Source of the DNA: JBFXAF01 sp050184585
GTDB lineage: Bacteria > Pseudomonadota > Alphaproteobacteria > Rhizobiales > Rhizobiaceae
Length of the DNA stretch: 48,466 nucleotides
Direction of reading: 5' to 3'
NCBI GenBank assembly: GCA_050184585.1
Contig: JBFXAF010000020.1
Location: forward strand, 1-48,466
Position 1 is the stretch's first letter. Each line of letters starts with the position of its first letter. Made by a program: the position numbers and the translations under genes. The notes beneath the pieces are model-generated. The model had not been told where the DNA came from and did not search any database. It saw only the letters and a program-made list of their open reading frames with translations. Shown here in pieces: positions 26,762-35,762 of this stretch.

Positions 26762-27493
26762 ATGGCTCTTCCTGCACAACCAGTTCAGCGGCCGCCTCTG
26801 CCCCCGCAGGAATTGAGTCTACGCGCTTACGTTGAAGATCAATGGAACAGAATTCTTATCATGTGGCGCCGGGGATGGGCTGCTAGCCGCGCACTGGCTT
26901 CACTTCAACAATCTATAGACGCCCAACGCCTGGAGGTATTTGACCCAAAATTCAATGACGCAAGATACGACTGGCAGCAGGATTGGCACCAAGCAAACAA
27001 CGTTCACCAGTATAATTTAGATTATGTAAGCAATCGAGCTCAACACATAGACGAACTTAAGAAACTGTGGTTTGACTGGTCAGAAAAGAATTATGGCTTC
27101 CTTGCGAATGTTAGCCTCGAGGCACTTCGGTCCATGGTCCTAGTCAATGGCGCTGCTATAATCGCTGCGCTGACTGTCTTGTCTGGACAAATAACGGAAC
27201 CATCACAGTCTGCCCTAATTGTTTCCAAGTTGACTGTGTTCACTTCGGTTCTAAGTCTTATTTTGATGGCTATAGGGCATTCCGTCTTATTCATTAAGAT
27301 GGATTCTGCAACCTCTTATATAAGAGGGCGAATAACTGGACCAATGAGGCATTCCAAACTATTTGCCGTTAATAGGTTCCTCCGACGGTATTTGGAGAAG
27401 CCGTTGCAAATAGCAAATGGCCTAATATTTGGATCGATAGCGGTGTTTGGACTGAGTGCCTTTATTTCTGCTGTAATTCTGCTGGTGTCTTAG
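26762..27493 (+). CDS. AT-rich orphan membrane protein
   Basis: 243 residues, unrecognised. Residues 1-115 are polar and rich in tryptophan, asparagine and glutamine (DWQQDWHQANNVHQYN). Three hydrophobic helices follow: ALRSMVLVNGAAIIAALTVL (about 120-140), KLTVFTSVLSLILMAIGHSV (150-172), and a last one at 214-242. The LVNGAAI motif recalls, from memory, a broad group of small orphan bacterial membrane proteins. Codon use and base content are clearly more AT-rich than neighbours, pointing to recent transfer. Its stop codon overlaps the stop of plsC, on the opposite strand, and it has AAAGG upstream of the ATG. Upstream 26510-26761 shows no gene or clear promoter. No function is proposed. Confidence 0.7.
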   Translation: MALPAQPVQRPPLPPQELSLRAYVEDQWNRILIMWRRGWAASRALASLQQSIDAQRLEVFDPKFNDARYDWQQDWHQANNVHQYNLDYVSNRAQHIDELKKLWFDWSEKNYGFLANVSLEALRSMVLVNGAAIIAALTVLSGQITEPSQSALIVSKLTVFTSVLSLILMAIGHSVLFIKMDSATSYIRGRITGPMRHSKLFAVNRFLRRYLEKPLQIANGLIFGSIAVFGLSAFISAVILLVS

Positions 27494-28278
27494 TCGCCAC
27501 GCAGGTCGCCGACCAAAAGCTCCCGTACCCTTCTCTCCATCAACCGCGCCACCGCTTTCCGGTCGCTGCCCTCGCGATACTCGACCGGTTCGCCGAAACG
27601 CACCGTCACGTCGAGCCCGCCCTCGCGAAGGATGCCCTTGAGATGCGGGATGAGGTCGGTGTCGCCGATCCACGACACTCTCGAGCGGTCGCGGCGGTCG
27701 AGCGCTATGCCGTGCAGGCGCTTGTAGGTGATTGCCACGGGCTGCACCACGACGCGTTCGGCGCCGCCGGCCGCGATGGCGTTGCGCGCGGCGCCGAACA
27801 GCGTCGTCTTGAACGGCAGCAGGAAGTTGCCGTCGCCCGTCGTGCCCTCGGCGAACAGCACCATCGGCTCCCTCGCCGCGAGGCGGTCGGCCAGCTCCCT
27901 GGCCTGGTGGGCCGAAGCCCGCCGGCGCTCGCGCTCGACGAAGACCGAGCGCTGCAGCGTGGCGAACATGCCGATGATCGGCCAGCTGGCCATGTCGGAC
28001 TTGGCGACGAACGACATCTCCGCCACCGAGCCCATGATCGTGATGTCGGACCAGGAGAGATGGTTCGACACGATGAGCAGAGGCCTCTCGGCCGCCATCG
28101 CGCCCTCGACGGTGATGCGGAAGCCCAGCGCCCGCGTCGCCACCTTGTGGAACAACCTTGGCAGGCGGCCGGGCCTGATCCAGCCCGTCCAGAGCCCGAA
28201 ATACTGCAGCGGGACGAGAACGATCGTCGTCACCGTGACGGCGCCGAGCCACACCCACATCCGGACGGACGCGAACAC
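27490..28278 (-). CDS. plsC: 1-acyl-sn-glycerol-3-phosphate acyltransferase
   Basis: 262 residues from the GTG at 28278 (GGGAGG 11 bases ahead); an ATG at 28260 six codons later is the alternative. An N-terminal membrane helix (VWLGAVTVTTIVLVPLQ) leads into the acyltransferase domain with the NHLSWSD motif (HX4D catalytic) near residue 85 and FAEGTTGDG near 155. PlsC makes phosphatidic acid from lysophosphatidic acid; some rhizobial paralogues act on ornithine lipids, which sequence alone does not exclude. It lies 32 bases after rimI. Confidence 0.88.
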   Translation of the reverse strand: MFASVRMWVWLGAVTVTTIVLVPLQYFGLWTGWIRPGRLPRLFHKVATRALGFRITVEGAMAAERPLLIVSNHLSWSDITIMGSVAEMSFVAKSDMASWPIIGMFATLQRSVFVERERRRASAHQARELADRLAAREPMVLFAEGTTGDGNFLLPFKTTLFGAARNAIAAGGAERVVVQPVAITYKRLHGIALDRRDRSRVSWIGDTDLIPHLKGILREGGLDVTVRFGEPVEYREGSDRKAVARLMERRVRELLVGDLRGD

Positions 28279-28310
28279 TGCCGGTCTTTCCTCCCGACCC
28301 CGCCGATTGG

Positions 28311-28799
28311 CTAGCGGAGGTCGCGGCGCATGACAAGCGCGCCGGTGCGCGGCTTGTCCGCGTGCTCGTAGTAGCGCGGGCGTAGCCCGACCCGGTCGAA
28401 GCCGAGCCGCCTGTAGAGACCCAGCGCCGGCGCATTGGTCTCGTCGACCTCGAGGAACAGCGCCTCGGCGCGGCGGCGATGCAGCTCGCGCAGGACCGCA
28501 TCCATGAGCTTCCAGCCGAGCCCGCGGCGGCGGTGCTGCTTGCCGACCGCCACGGTCAGGATCTCGCCTTCGCCGGCGGCGTAGCGGGCGAGCACGAAGC
28601 CGACGGGACCGGCCTTCATGCGCCCGGTCTCGTAGGCGGCGAAGCCGAAGACGGTGTTCTGCTTCAGCAGGTCGGCGAACTCGTCGGCCGTCCAGGGCCG
28701 GCCGAAATCCTCCGCGTGGATGCGGGCCATCGCGGCAGCGTCGCGCTCGCCCAGGATGACGATGGCATGGTCCTGCGCCGCGAAGGGAAGCCGCATCAT
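28311..28799 (-). CDS. rimI: Ribosomal protein alanine N-acetyltransferase RimI
   Basis: 162 residues, a GNAT acetyltransferase. RimI acetylates the N-terminal alanine of S18. The acetyl-CoA loop appears as VAVGKQHRRRGLGWKLM near residue 85, with EVDETNAPALGLYRRLGF further on. It overlaps tsaB by four bases (28796-28799); the tsaB-rimI pair is widespread. Specificity for S18 is inferred from family and position. Confidence 0.92.
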   Translation of the reverse strand: MMRLPFAAQDHAIVILGERDAAAMARIHAEDFGRPWTADEFADLLKQNTVFGFAAYETGRMKAGPVGFVLARYAAGEGEILTVAVGKQHRRRGLGWKLMDAVLRELHRRRAEALFLEVDETNAPALGLYRRLGFDRVGLRPRYYEHADKPRTGALVMRRDLR

Positions 28800-29497
28800 C
28801 CCGGCCTCCTCGGCAGGACGTGGCTCGCCTGCGGCTTGGCGTCCGGAGGCCTGAGATAAAGCGGCACGGGCTTGTCGGCCGTCGCCGGCTTCGCGGCGGC
28901 AAGGCGCGCATAGGTCGCGACGTCGGCGGTGGCGATCGCGGGACCGAGGCGGCGCCGGATGCCCGTCCTTTCGGCGACGCTCGCAGCCGCGGTGCCGGAG
29001 AGCACCGGATCCCCCTCTCGGGCGAGTTCGACGGTTTCGTCGAGCGACAGCATCACAGGACCGTAACGCAACATGGCAAACGCATCGTAAACGCCAACGT
29101 AGGCATTGCCGCGCCCGGCGTCGATGGCGACCAAGGTATCACTGCCCGGATGAAGCGCCAGCGTCTCCGCGGCGACGGCCTCCAGCGTCGTCACGCCGAT
29201 CGCTGGGATCTTCAATGCCAGCGCCAGTCCTCGTGCGGTCGAGACGCCGACGCGCACGCCCGTGAAGGAGCCCGGCCCGACCGATAGGGCGACGGCGCCG
29301 AGGTCCTTGTAGCCGACGCCGGCGGCATCCAGCGCTTCCTGGATGACCGCCATCAGCCGTTCGGCATGGCCGGTCGTCATCGCCTCGACGGCGCGGCCGC
29401 GCTCGGTATGCGCCTCCGTGTCCCATACGCAGGCGGCGCAGAGGTTGGCGGCGGTGTCGATGGCGAGGAGAAGGGGCGCGCGAAGGAACTCCAACAT
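28796..29497 (-). CDS. tsaB: tRNA threonylcarbamoyladenosine biosynthesis protein TsaB
   Basis: 233 residues. TsaB is the inactive Kae1-like partner of TsaD in making t6A37 of tRNAs. ASKHA fold with LLAIDTAANLCAACVWD at the N-terminus, and the family's VGPGSFTGVRVGVSTARGLA block near residue 75. It lies 35 bases after glcB and overlaps rimI. Confidence 0.95.
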   Translation of the reverse strand: MLEFLRAPLLLAIDTAANLCAACVWDTEAHTERGRAVEAMTTGHAERLMAVIQEALDAAGVGYKDLGAVALSVGPGSFTGVRVGVSTARGLALALKIPAIGVTTLEAVAAETLALHPGSDTLVAIDAGRGNAYVGVYDAFAMLRYGPVMLSLDETVELAREGDPVLSGTAAASVAERTGIRRRLGPAIATADVATYARLAAAKPATADKPVPLYLRPPDAKPQASHVLPRRPG

Positions 29498-29532
29498 CTC
29501 GGTACTCTACGAACCCCCGTCCCCTTCGGGAA

Positions 29533-31707
29533 CTATTTCGGCCCCTTCGCCTCCAGCCGCCGCGCATGGAGGATCGGTTCGGTATAGCCGCTGGGCTGCG
29601 CACGGCCCTTGAAGACGAGATCGAGCGCCGCCGAAAACGCGATCGAATTGTCGAAGTCCGGAGCCATCGGCCGGTAGAGCGGGTCGTCCTCGTTCTGGCG
29701 GTCCACGACAGAGGCCATGCGCTTCATGGTCTCCAGCACCTGGTCGCGCGTGCAGATCCCGTGATGCAGCCAGTTGGCGATGTGCTGCGAGGAGATGCGC
29801 AGCGTCGCCCGGTCCTCCATCAGCCCCACGTCGTTGATGTCGGGCACCTTGGAGCAGCCGACGCCCTGGTCGATCCAGCGCACGACGTAGCCGAGGATGC
29901 CCTGCGCGTTGTTGTCCAGCTCGCGCTGGATTTCCTCCGGCGTCCAGTTTGGTCGCACGACCACCGGCACCGACAGGATGTCGTCGAGCTTCGCCTTCGG
30001 GCGGTTGCGGATGCTCTCCTGGACGGCGTGCACGTCGACCCTGTGATAATGCGTGGCGTGCAGCGTCGCCGCCGTCGGCGAGGGCACCCAGGCCGTGTTC
30101 GCGCCGGCCTTCGGGTGGCCGATCTTCTGCTCCAGCATTGCCGCCATCAGGTCCGGCATGGCCCACATGCCCTTGCCGATCTGGGCGCGGCCGGACAGGC
30201 CGCAGGCGAGCCCCGTGTCGACGTTCCAGGCCTCATAGGCGGAAATCCACGCCGCCTGCTTCATGTCGCCCTTGCGGATCATCGGGCCGGCTTCCATCGA
30301 GGTGTGCATCTCGTCGCCCGTGCGATCGAGAAAGCCGGTGTTGATGAACACCACGCGCCTGCTCGCGGCGCGGATGCACTCCTTGAGGTTGATCGTGGTG
30401 CGCCGCTCCTCGTCCATGATGCCCATCTTGATCGTGTCGGGCTTCATGCCGAGCATCGTCTCGACGCGGGCGAACATCTCGACGGCGAAGGCAACCTCCT
30501 CCGGGCCGTGCATCTTGGGTTTCACGACATACATCGAGCCCGCGCGCGAGTTCTTGCGGCGGCCGTTCGGGCCGCCCTGGCGTCCGATGTCGTGCAGCGC
30601 GATCAGCGCGGTGATCGCGGCGTCCATGATGCCCTCCGGCGCCTCCGATCCGTCGGAGAGCAGGATGGCCGGGTTGGTCATCAGGTGGCCGACATTGCGG
30701 ATCAGCATCAGCGACCGGCACACCACGGTGAAGGGCGATCCGTCCGGGGCCGTGTAGGTGAAGTCGTCATAGAGCCTGCGCGTGAAGGTCCTGCCGCCCT
30801 TGGTGACCTCCTCGGTGAGGTCGCCCTTCATCAGGCCGAGCCAGTTGCCGTAGACGACCACCTTGTCCGCGGCGTCGACGGCGGCGACGGAATCCTCACA
30901 GTCCTGGATCGTCGTCAGCGCCGATTCGAGGTTCACGGCGGCGATGCCGGCCGGATCGCTCTTGCCGATCTCGTGGTCGCGATTGAGCAGAATCTCGATG
31001 CCCAGTCCGTTGTTCCTCAGGAGGACGTGCCTCCAGCCGCCGTCATTCCCGGCGTGGCCCGCATACTGCGCGGGGTCAGCCAGTGCGACCGCGCCGCCCG
31101 GCGTCGAGAACGTCAGCGTCGCGCCGGCCTCGATCCCGGTCACGTCCGCCCATTTTGCCCGCTCGAGCGGCGCGGCCTCGTCGAGGAAGGCCTTCGCCCA
31201 GGCAATCACCTTTTCGCCGCGCTTCGGATTGTAACCCTTGCCCTTCTCCGCGCCGTCGGCCTCGGGGATCGCGTCGGTGCCGTAGAGCGCGTCGTAGAGC
31301 GAGCCCCAGCGCGCGTTGGCGGCGTTGAGCGCATAGCGCGCGTTCATCACCGGCACGACGAGCTGCGGGCCGGCGATCGAGGCGATCTCCGGGTCGACGT
31401 TCTCGGTCGTCACCTGGAAGTCCGGCCCCTCGTCCAGCAGGTAGCCGATCTCCGTGAGGAAAGCCTTGTAGGCAGCCATGTCCGACGGCGCGCCGTTCTC
31501 GCGGTGCCACTTGTCGATCCGCTCCTGGAACTCCTCGCGCTTTTCGAGCAGCACGCGGTTCTTCGGCGCGAGTTCGTGCAGGATGTCGGAAAAGCCCTTC
31601 CAGAAGGCGACTGGATCGACGCCCGTACCGGGGATCGCCCTGTCTTCGATGAACTCGTGCAGGGCCTTGGCGACCTTCAGGCCATGGATGTCAATGCGGT
31701 CATTCAT
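29533..31707 (-). CDS. glcB: Malate synthase G
   Basis: 724 residues from the ATG at 31707 (MNDRIDIHGLKVAK). It condenses glyoxylate and acetyl-CoA to malate, in glycolate/glyoxylate use. The TIM-barrel parts contain NVGHLMTNPAILL and the catalytic region near GFLDRTGDEMHTSMEAGPM (about residues 455-475). The length is typical for the G isoform. An isocitrate lyase gene is not in the window. Upstream (31708-31921) no promoter could be assigned with confidence. Confidence 0.97.
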   Translation of the reverse strand: MNDRIDIHGLKVAKALHEFIEDRAIPGTGVDPVAFWKGFSDILHELAPKNRVLLEKREEFQERIDKWHRENGAPSDMAAYKAFLTEIGYLLDEGPDFQVTTENVDPEIASIAGPQLVVPVMNARYALNAANARWGSLYDALYGTDAIPEADGAEKGKGYNPKRGEKVIAWAKAFLDEAAPLERAKWADVTGIEAGATLTFSTPGGAVALADPAQYAGHAGNDGGWRHVLLRNNGLGIEILLNRDHEIGKSDPAGIAAVNLESALTTIQDCEDSVAAVDAADKVVVYGNWLGLMKGDLTEEVTKGGRTFTRRLYDDFTYTAPDGSPFTVVCRSLMLIRNVGHLMTNPAILLSDGSEAPEGIMDAAITALIALHDIGRQGGPNGRRKNSRAGSMYVVKPKMHGPEEVAFAVEMFARVETMLGMKPDTIKMGIMDEERRTTINLKECIRAASRRVVFINTGFLDRTGDEMHTSMEAGPMIRKGDMKQAAWISAYEAWNVDTGLACGLSGRAQIGKGMWAMPDLMAAMLEQKIGHPKAGANTAWVPSPTAATLHATHYHRVDVHAVQESIRNRPKAKLDDILSVPVVVRPNWTPEEIQRELDNNAQGILGYVVRWIDQGVGCSKVPDINDVGLMEDRATLRISSQHIANWLHHGICTRDQVLETMKRMASVVDRQNEDDPLYRPMAPDFDNSIAFSAALDLVFKGRAQPSGYTEPILHARRLEAKGPK

Positions 31708-31921
31708 CGGCAGCTTCTCTGGCCTTCGGCGTAGGGGGAACACTCACCCGCTTTCACCATGCGCGATGCGCGGGGTCAATTCGCTGGGGCCGGGCAACCT
31801 TCAGCCTGGATTTGCCAAGGGTTTCGGGGAAGCTGCGGTGCTTAGATTGTCGAGCAGACAAGCATAGAAAATCGATATCTTTTCCAGTAGTGTCATATTC
31901 AGTAAATGGTCGGAGGTGTAT

Positions 31922-32770
31922 ATGAAGCTCGATTTCTCAGTGGAAGCTGCGGTTCTCTCATTTGTTTTCCTGTGTATCGGAATTATCGTAGCTTGGCTGT
32001 CCGGGAAGTACATAAAACCGGTTGAGGGCACGGCAGTCCTCGCTCTGTTGCTCCTGCCATTCGTGGGTTATCTGGTCTTTTCGGGGAAGATCGAAAGCAT
32101 AAAGGGTGGAGGCATCGAGTGGAAGCTGAAGGCAGAAGCTTCGGCGCCGGCTCTCAAATCTGCCATTGAGGGAGAAATTAGCACCAACGATCTCGCCAGG
32201 CGCATAGTCGCCGCGGAAGACGTATCGCTACTTGCAACATTCGGCATTCCTCACGAGGTCGTCATCGTGAAGGCGCCTCTCTGGTCGCCACTTAATCACC
32301 CACAACGGCTGAGCGGCGTTCTGAAAGTAGGTGAGCTGATATACGTGTCGTTGCTGGCCGGTAAATTCAAAGCTTTGATAGTAGTTGACGATAACGACCG
32401 GCCGATAGGATTGTTCGAGCGCGAATTTTTCCTCGATCTCCTCAGGATACCCTTTCTGCTTTATGTGGTCGAAGGATCGGAGATTTCTGACGTGGCTACT
32501 CCGGCCACGTTGCGGCAGATGATCCAACAAACGGAGCTTTGGACTATTCTGCGCCACCCTGCGGAGCGGGCAATGAACGAAGGCTCAAAGGCGTTCTTGC
32601 CGACGATTACCGCGCGGCTCGAGGCTCTGAAAATAATGAGCGTGCAGGAATGGAATGCCGCTGCCTTGACGGATGTGCAGGGGATCTACTCCGGTACCTT
32701 GTGGCGCGAGTCGCTTTCCACAAATCTCTTTCTGACCGCGATGGGGGCTACGATTGACGAATCGCAGTAA
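31922..32770 (+). CDS. Orphan two-helix membrane protein with soluble C-terminal domain
   Basis: 282 residues from the ATG at 31922, which has GGAGG five bases ahead. Two membrane helices lie at about residues 8-28 and 36-54, then KIESIKGGGIEWKLKAE leads into a soluble domain of about 220 residues. A segment KALIVVDDNDRPIGLFERE resembles part of a CBS-type strand-helix unit, though no full CBS pair is clear. The rest is unrecognised. It is convergent with the hydantoinase gene and divergent from glcB, and seems less GC-rich than its neighbours, suggesting transfer. Its job is unknown. Confidence 0.7.
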   Translation: MKLDFSVEAAVLSFVFLCIGIIVAWLSGKYIKPVEGTAVLALLLLPFVGYLVFSGKIESIKGGGIEWKLKAEASAPALKSAIEGEISTNDLARRIVAAEDVSLLATFGIPHEVVIVKAPLWSPLNHPQRLSGVLKVGELIYVSLLAGKFKALIVVDDNDRPIGLFEREFFLDLLRIPFLLYVVEGSEISDVATPATLRQMIQQTELWTILRHPAERAMNEGSKAFLPTITARLEALKIMSVQEWNAAALTDVQGIYSGTLWRESLSTNLFLTAMGATIDESQ

Positions 32771-32817
32771 CTCGGCATCCGGGTCGTCCGCGCAGTCGAA
32801 TTGAGCATGGAGAGATC

Positions 32818-34827
32818 TCACGCCGCGATGCGCGGCCGTCCCGCGGCCACGGCGAGCACCCGGCCCTCGACGAAGAACCGCTGGCCCTCCACGATGGCGG
32901 TCTTGAGCTCGCGCGTGACCTCGACTTCGGCCGTGTCGGCGCCGGCCTCCTCGGCGCGCCGGGAAGCCGACATGCTGACTTCCGCCTCGGCCGCCGCCAG
33001 CGCCGCGGCCTCGTCGGTGAAGTCTTTGATGAAGGCGTCGGCCGCGACGCGGAACAAGCCCTCTTTCGGCTGGGTGACCAGCGCCTCGGCCGCGACGCGC
33101 ACCTGCCCGACGACCGCGCCGAGCGCATTGGCCACGTCGGTGTCGCCCGGAACCTCGCAGCGGTTGCCGACCAGCGCCGGCAGGCCGGCATAGTGCAGCG
33201 GCGCCGACGCGCCGATGCCGATGACGGGCCGGTCGAGCGCCACGAAAAGCCGCGCCACGCCGCCCCGACCTTCGACCGCCCGCTGCACCAGCGCATGGGC
33301 GACGGTCGCGGCGCCGTCCAGCCCGTCCTCCTCGAACGCGGTTTCCAGGATCACCTCGGCCGAGAGCCGGGTGAGCGTCGTCAGCACGCGTTCGGAGATC
33401 GTCTCCGGCGTCGCCGCGATGGCCGCGCCCCGACCGTCGCGGCGCCGCGCGAACAGTTCCGCGCCGAGCCTCGCAGCGTCCGCGCTCCAGGTGGCCTGCC
33501 GGCCGAGCACATGCGCGGCGTCCGACGGCGTGAAGCCCGAGAGGAAGATGAGCCCGCGCGCGACGAGGCGGTTGAGGGTTGCTGCCTGCGCGTTCGTGGA
33601 GAGAAGCCCGTCGATCGCCTGAGGCGTCCCATCGATCCGGTCGTAGAGCTTGCGCTCCGGCGGCGTCAGCCCGGCCGCGAGACGATCCGGCACGCCGGTG
33701 CGAAAGGCGAGGCGTCCGTCCATGCGGCCCGGGTTCGGCGCCCTCAGCTGCCGCTCCAGCGTCTCGATCACCGCGCCGCGATGCGACACCGCCGCCAGAG
33801 ACAGCGGCACCAGCCGGCGCGGTCCGAGCAGGATTCTTGGGGCCAGACCGCCCTCTTCCAGCGTGACTTCCGAATCCCCGCCCAGGCCGAATGTGTGCAT
33901 GGCGACGGCCTCGACCATGGTGCGGTAGCCGCCGACCGTGGCGCCTTCCGGATCGAGGCGCGGCCTGCCGCCGTCGAGGATCGCGACGTCGGTCGTGGTG
34001 CCGCCAATGTCGGAGACGACGGCGTCGGCCAGGCCGGTCATGTGTCGCGCGCCGACGAGACTGGCGGCAGGCCCCGACAGGATGGTCTCGATGGGCCGGG
34101 CGCGGGCGAAGGCGGCCGACACCAGCGCGCCGTCGCCGCGAACGACCATCAGCGGCGCGCGGATGCCGCGTTCCTCGAGAAAGCCTTCGGTGGCCTCTAC
34201 CAGTCGGCCGATCATCGGCACCAGGCGCGCGTTCAGCAGCGTCGTCAGCGCCCGTCGCGGGCCGCCGAGCTTCGATGTGAGTTCGTGACTGGCCGTCACC
34301 GGCAGGTCGGTGCGGGCGCGGATCATGTCGCGCGCGGCGATCTCGTGCGCCGGGTTGCGGGTCGCGAACCAGGCGCAGACCGCGATGCCCGAAACAGACT
34401 CGGCCAGTTCCGGCAGCGCCGTCTCCAGCGTCGACAGGTCGAGCGGCCGGGCGTTGCCATGCACGTCGTGGCCGCCGGGCAGAAAGATCGCCGGGTCCGC
34501 GCCCAGCGCCGTCTTGAGGCCGTCGCGGGCGAGGTCCTCCTCGGAGAAGCCTATCATCACCAGCGCCACGCGGCCGCCCTGGCCCTCGACGAGCGCGTTG
34601 GTGGCGAGCGTGGTCGACATGGAGACGAGCTTGACCGCCGACGGGTCGACAGCCGCCGTCGCCAGCACCTTGCCGACGGCGCCCGAGATGCCGACCGCCA
34701 GGTCGTGACGCGTCGTCAAGGCCTTTGCCTTCGCGGCGACGCCACCGGCCTCCGACCAGAGCACGGCATCGGTATAGGTGCCGCCGGTGTCGATGCCGAG
34801 GAAAAGCGGCGCTGTGTCTTTGGTCAT
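32818..34827 (-). CDS. Hydantoinase/oxoprolinase subunit A (HyuA family)
   Basis: 669 residues. Family members are ATP-dependent enzymes that open hydantoin or oxoproline rings, or carboxylate acetone-type substrates. The N-terminal ASKHA ATPase block FLGIDTGGTYTDAVLW is at residue 9, STTLATNALVEG near 73 and a DIGGTTTDVAIL near 270. Usually a HyuB partner (about 550 residues) lies next to it; none is present here. The substrate is therefore unknown, and it may work with a partner encoded elsewhere. Confidence 0.88.
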   Translation of the reverse strand: MTKDTAPLFLGIDTGGTYTDAVLWSEAGGVAAKAKALTTRHDLAVGISGAVGKVLATAAVDPSAVKLVSMSTTLATNALVEGQGGRVALVMIGFSEEDLARDGLKTALGADPAIFLPGGHDVHGNARPLDLSTLETALPELAESVSGIAVCAWFATRNPAHEIAARDMIRARTDLPVTASHELTSKLGGPRRALTTLLNARLVPMIGRLVEATEGFLEERGIRAPLMVVRGDGALVSAAFARARPIETILSGPAASLVGARHMTGLADAVVSDIGGTTTDVAILDGGRPRLDPEGATVGGYRTMVEAVAMHTFGLGGDSEVTLEEGGLAPRILLGPRRLVPLSLAAVSHRGAVIETLERQLRAPNPGRMDGRLAFRTGVPDRLAAGLTPPERKLYDRIDGTPQAIDGLLSTNAQAATLNRLVARGLIFLSGFTPSDAAHVLGRQATWSADAARLGAELFARRRDGRGAAIAATPETISERVLTTLTRLSAEVILETAFEEDGLDGAATVAHALVQRAVEGRGGVARLFVALDRPVIGIGASAPLHYAGLPALVGNRCEVPGDTDVANALGAVVGQVRVAAEALVTQPKEGLFRVAADAFIKDFTDEAAALAAAEAEVSMSASRRAEEAGADTAEVEVTRELKTAIVEGQRFFVEGRVLAVAAGRPRIAA

Positions 34828-34896
34828 CAGGGCAAACGGAATGGTGCGAGCGGTGAGGTCGCCCGCGCCTCTATCCCATCCCCCGGCGAAGGGAAA

Positions 34897-35202
34897 CTAC
34901 TTCGCGGTGATCGTGCCCTTCATCATCGGATGGACGGCGCATTTGAAGTCATGCGCGCCGGCCGCACCGATGGTCACAGTGCCGCTCTGGCCCTTGGCCA
35001 GCCGCCCGGTGTCGAAAGAGCCGTCGAGCGCCGTCCCCGTGTGCGGGGCCGCATCGGCATTGGTGAAGGTCACCGTGTCGCCGACCGCGACCTCGAACGT
35101 CGCCGGATTGAACTTCATGCCCTTGATCTCGACCGCGTGGTCGGCCGCGAGGACCGGAGCGGAGAGGGTAAGCAGAGCAGTGACAGCAAGCAGAAATTTC
35201 AT
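34897..35202 (-). CDS. Secreted cupredoxin (blue copper protein)
   Basis: 101 residues. Signal peptide to about residue 20 (SAPVLAA). A single cupredoxin domain with the type-1 copper ligands H54 (AAPHTG), C88, H91 and M94 (CAVHPMM), of the plastocyanin/amicyanin kind. It carries electrons in the periplasm or binds copper. No partner oxidoreductase gene is adjacent. Start ATG at 35202 has GGGAGG upstream. Confidence 0.9.
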   Translation of the reverse strand: MKFLLAVTALLTLSAPVLAADHAVEIKGMKFNPATFEVAVGDTVTFTNADAAPHTGTALDGSFDTGRLAKGQSGTVTIGAAGAHDFKCAVHPMMKGTITAK

Positions 35203-35262
35203 GACGTCCTCCCTTGTCGATACGCGGGACGCCGTCCTGTCGCCGACGCCCCGCGATCTGCA

Positions 35263-35637
35263 TCATGGAATGAGCACGATTTCCTGCGTCTCGCCACCCT
35301 CGCAGGTGAAGCAGCAGGTGTCGCAGGTCTGGCCGTTGTCCGGACCCACCCCCCAATACGTGCCCTTGTCGCCGGAAATCCAGGCGCCATAGCAGATCGT
35401 CTCGCCGCCCTCGCAGGAAAGCGGCAACTGCTTGGTCTCGCCGTCGTCGAGATAGTAGACCTGCCCGTCTCCCGGCCAGAGGTGGTCGCGATCCTGGCTG
35501 TAGAGTTCGACCTCCAGCGCGTTCGGATGATCGTTGCGCATGATGAAGGTGATGTCGTCGGCGAGCGCCGGGGCCGCCAGGGTCGAAACGAGCAGGAACG
35601 CCGCCGCAACGCGCCGCGCCGCAGAGAAGGTGGTCAT
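35263..35637 (-). CDS. Small secreted cysteine-rich protein
   Basis: 124 residues from the ATG at 35637 (GGAG eight bases ahead); a longer in-frame start at 35694 would mask the signal peptide. Signal peptide ends near residue 26 (AAPALA). The mature part has DDITFIMRNDHPNALEVEL, a C-x6-C pair (CEGGETIC) and the cluster CDTCCFTCEGG. Six or so cysteines suggest disulfides or metal binding. It lies 60 bases upstream of the cupredoxin gene on the same strand, so the two may be co-expressed. No known family was recognised. Confidence 0.7.
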   Translation of the reverse strand: MTTFSAARRVAAAFLLVSTLAAPALADDITFIMRNDHPNALEVELYSQDRDHLWPGDGQVYYLDDGETKQLPLSCEGGETICYGAWISGDKGTYWGVGPDNGQTCDTCCFTCEGGETQEIVLIP

Positions 35638-35762
35638 CGAGGAAACTCCGGAATGGGGGCAACGGCCACTGCGGCCGCGATCCGAGATTGGCATGGCGCG
35701 GGGGTGGGCGGGAAGCGGTCGGAAAAGCTATATTTTCCCCGCTCGGACAATGTCGCGAAGCG

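Noticed and set aside
29566..31734. 722-residue open frame opposite malate synthase G
   Set aside because: Shadow of glcB in a GC-rich genome; no domain and biased composition.
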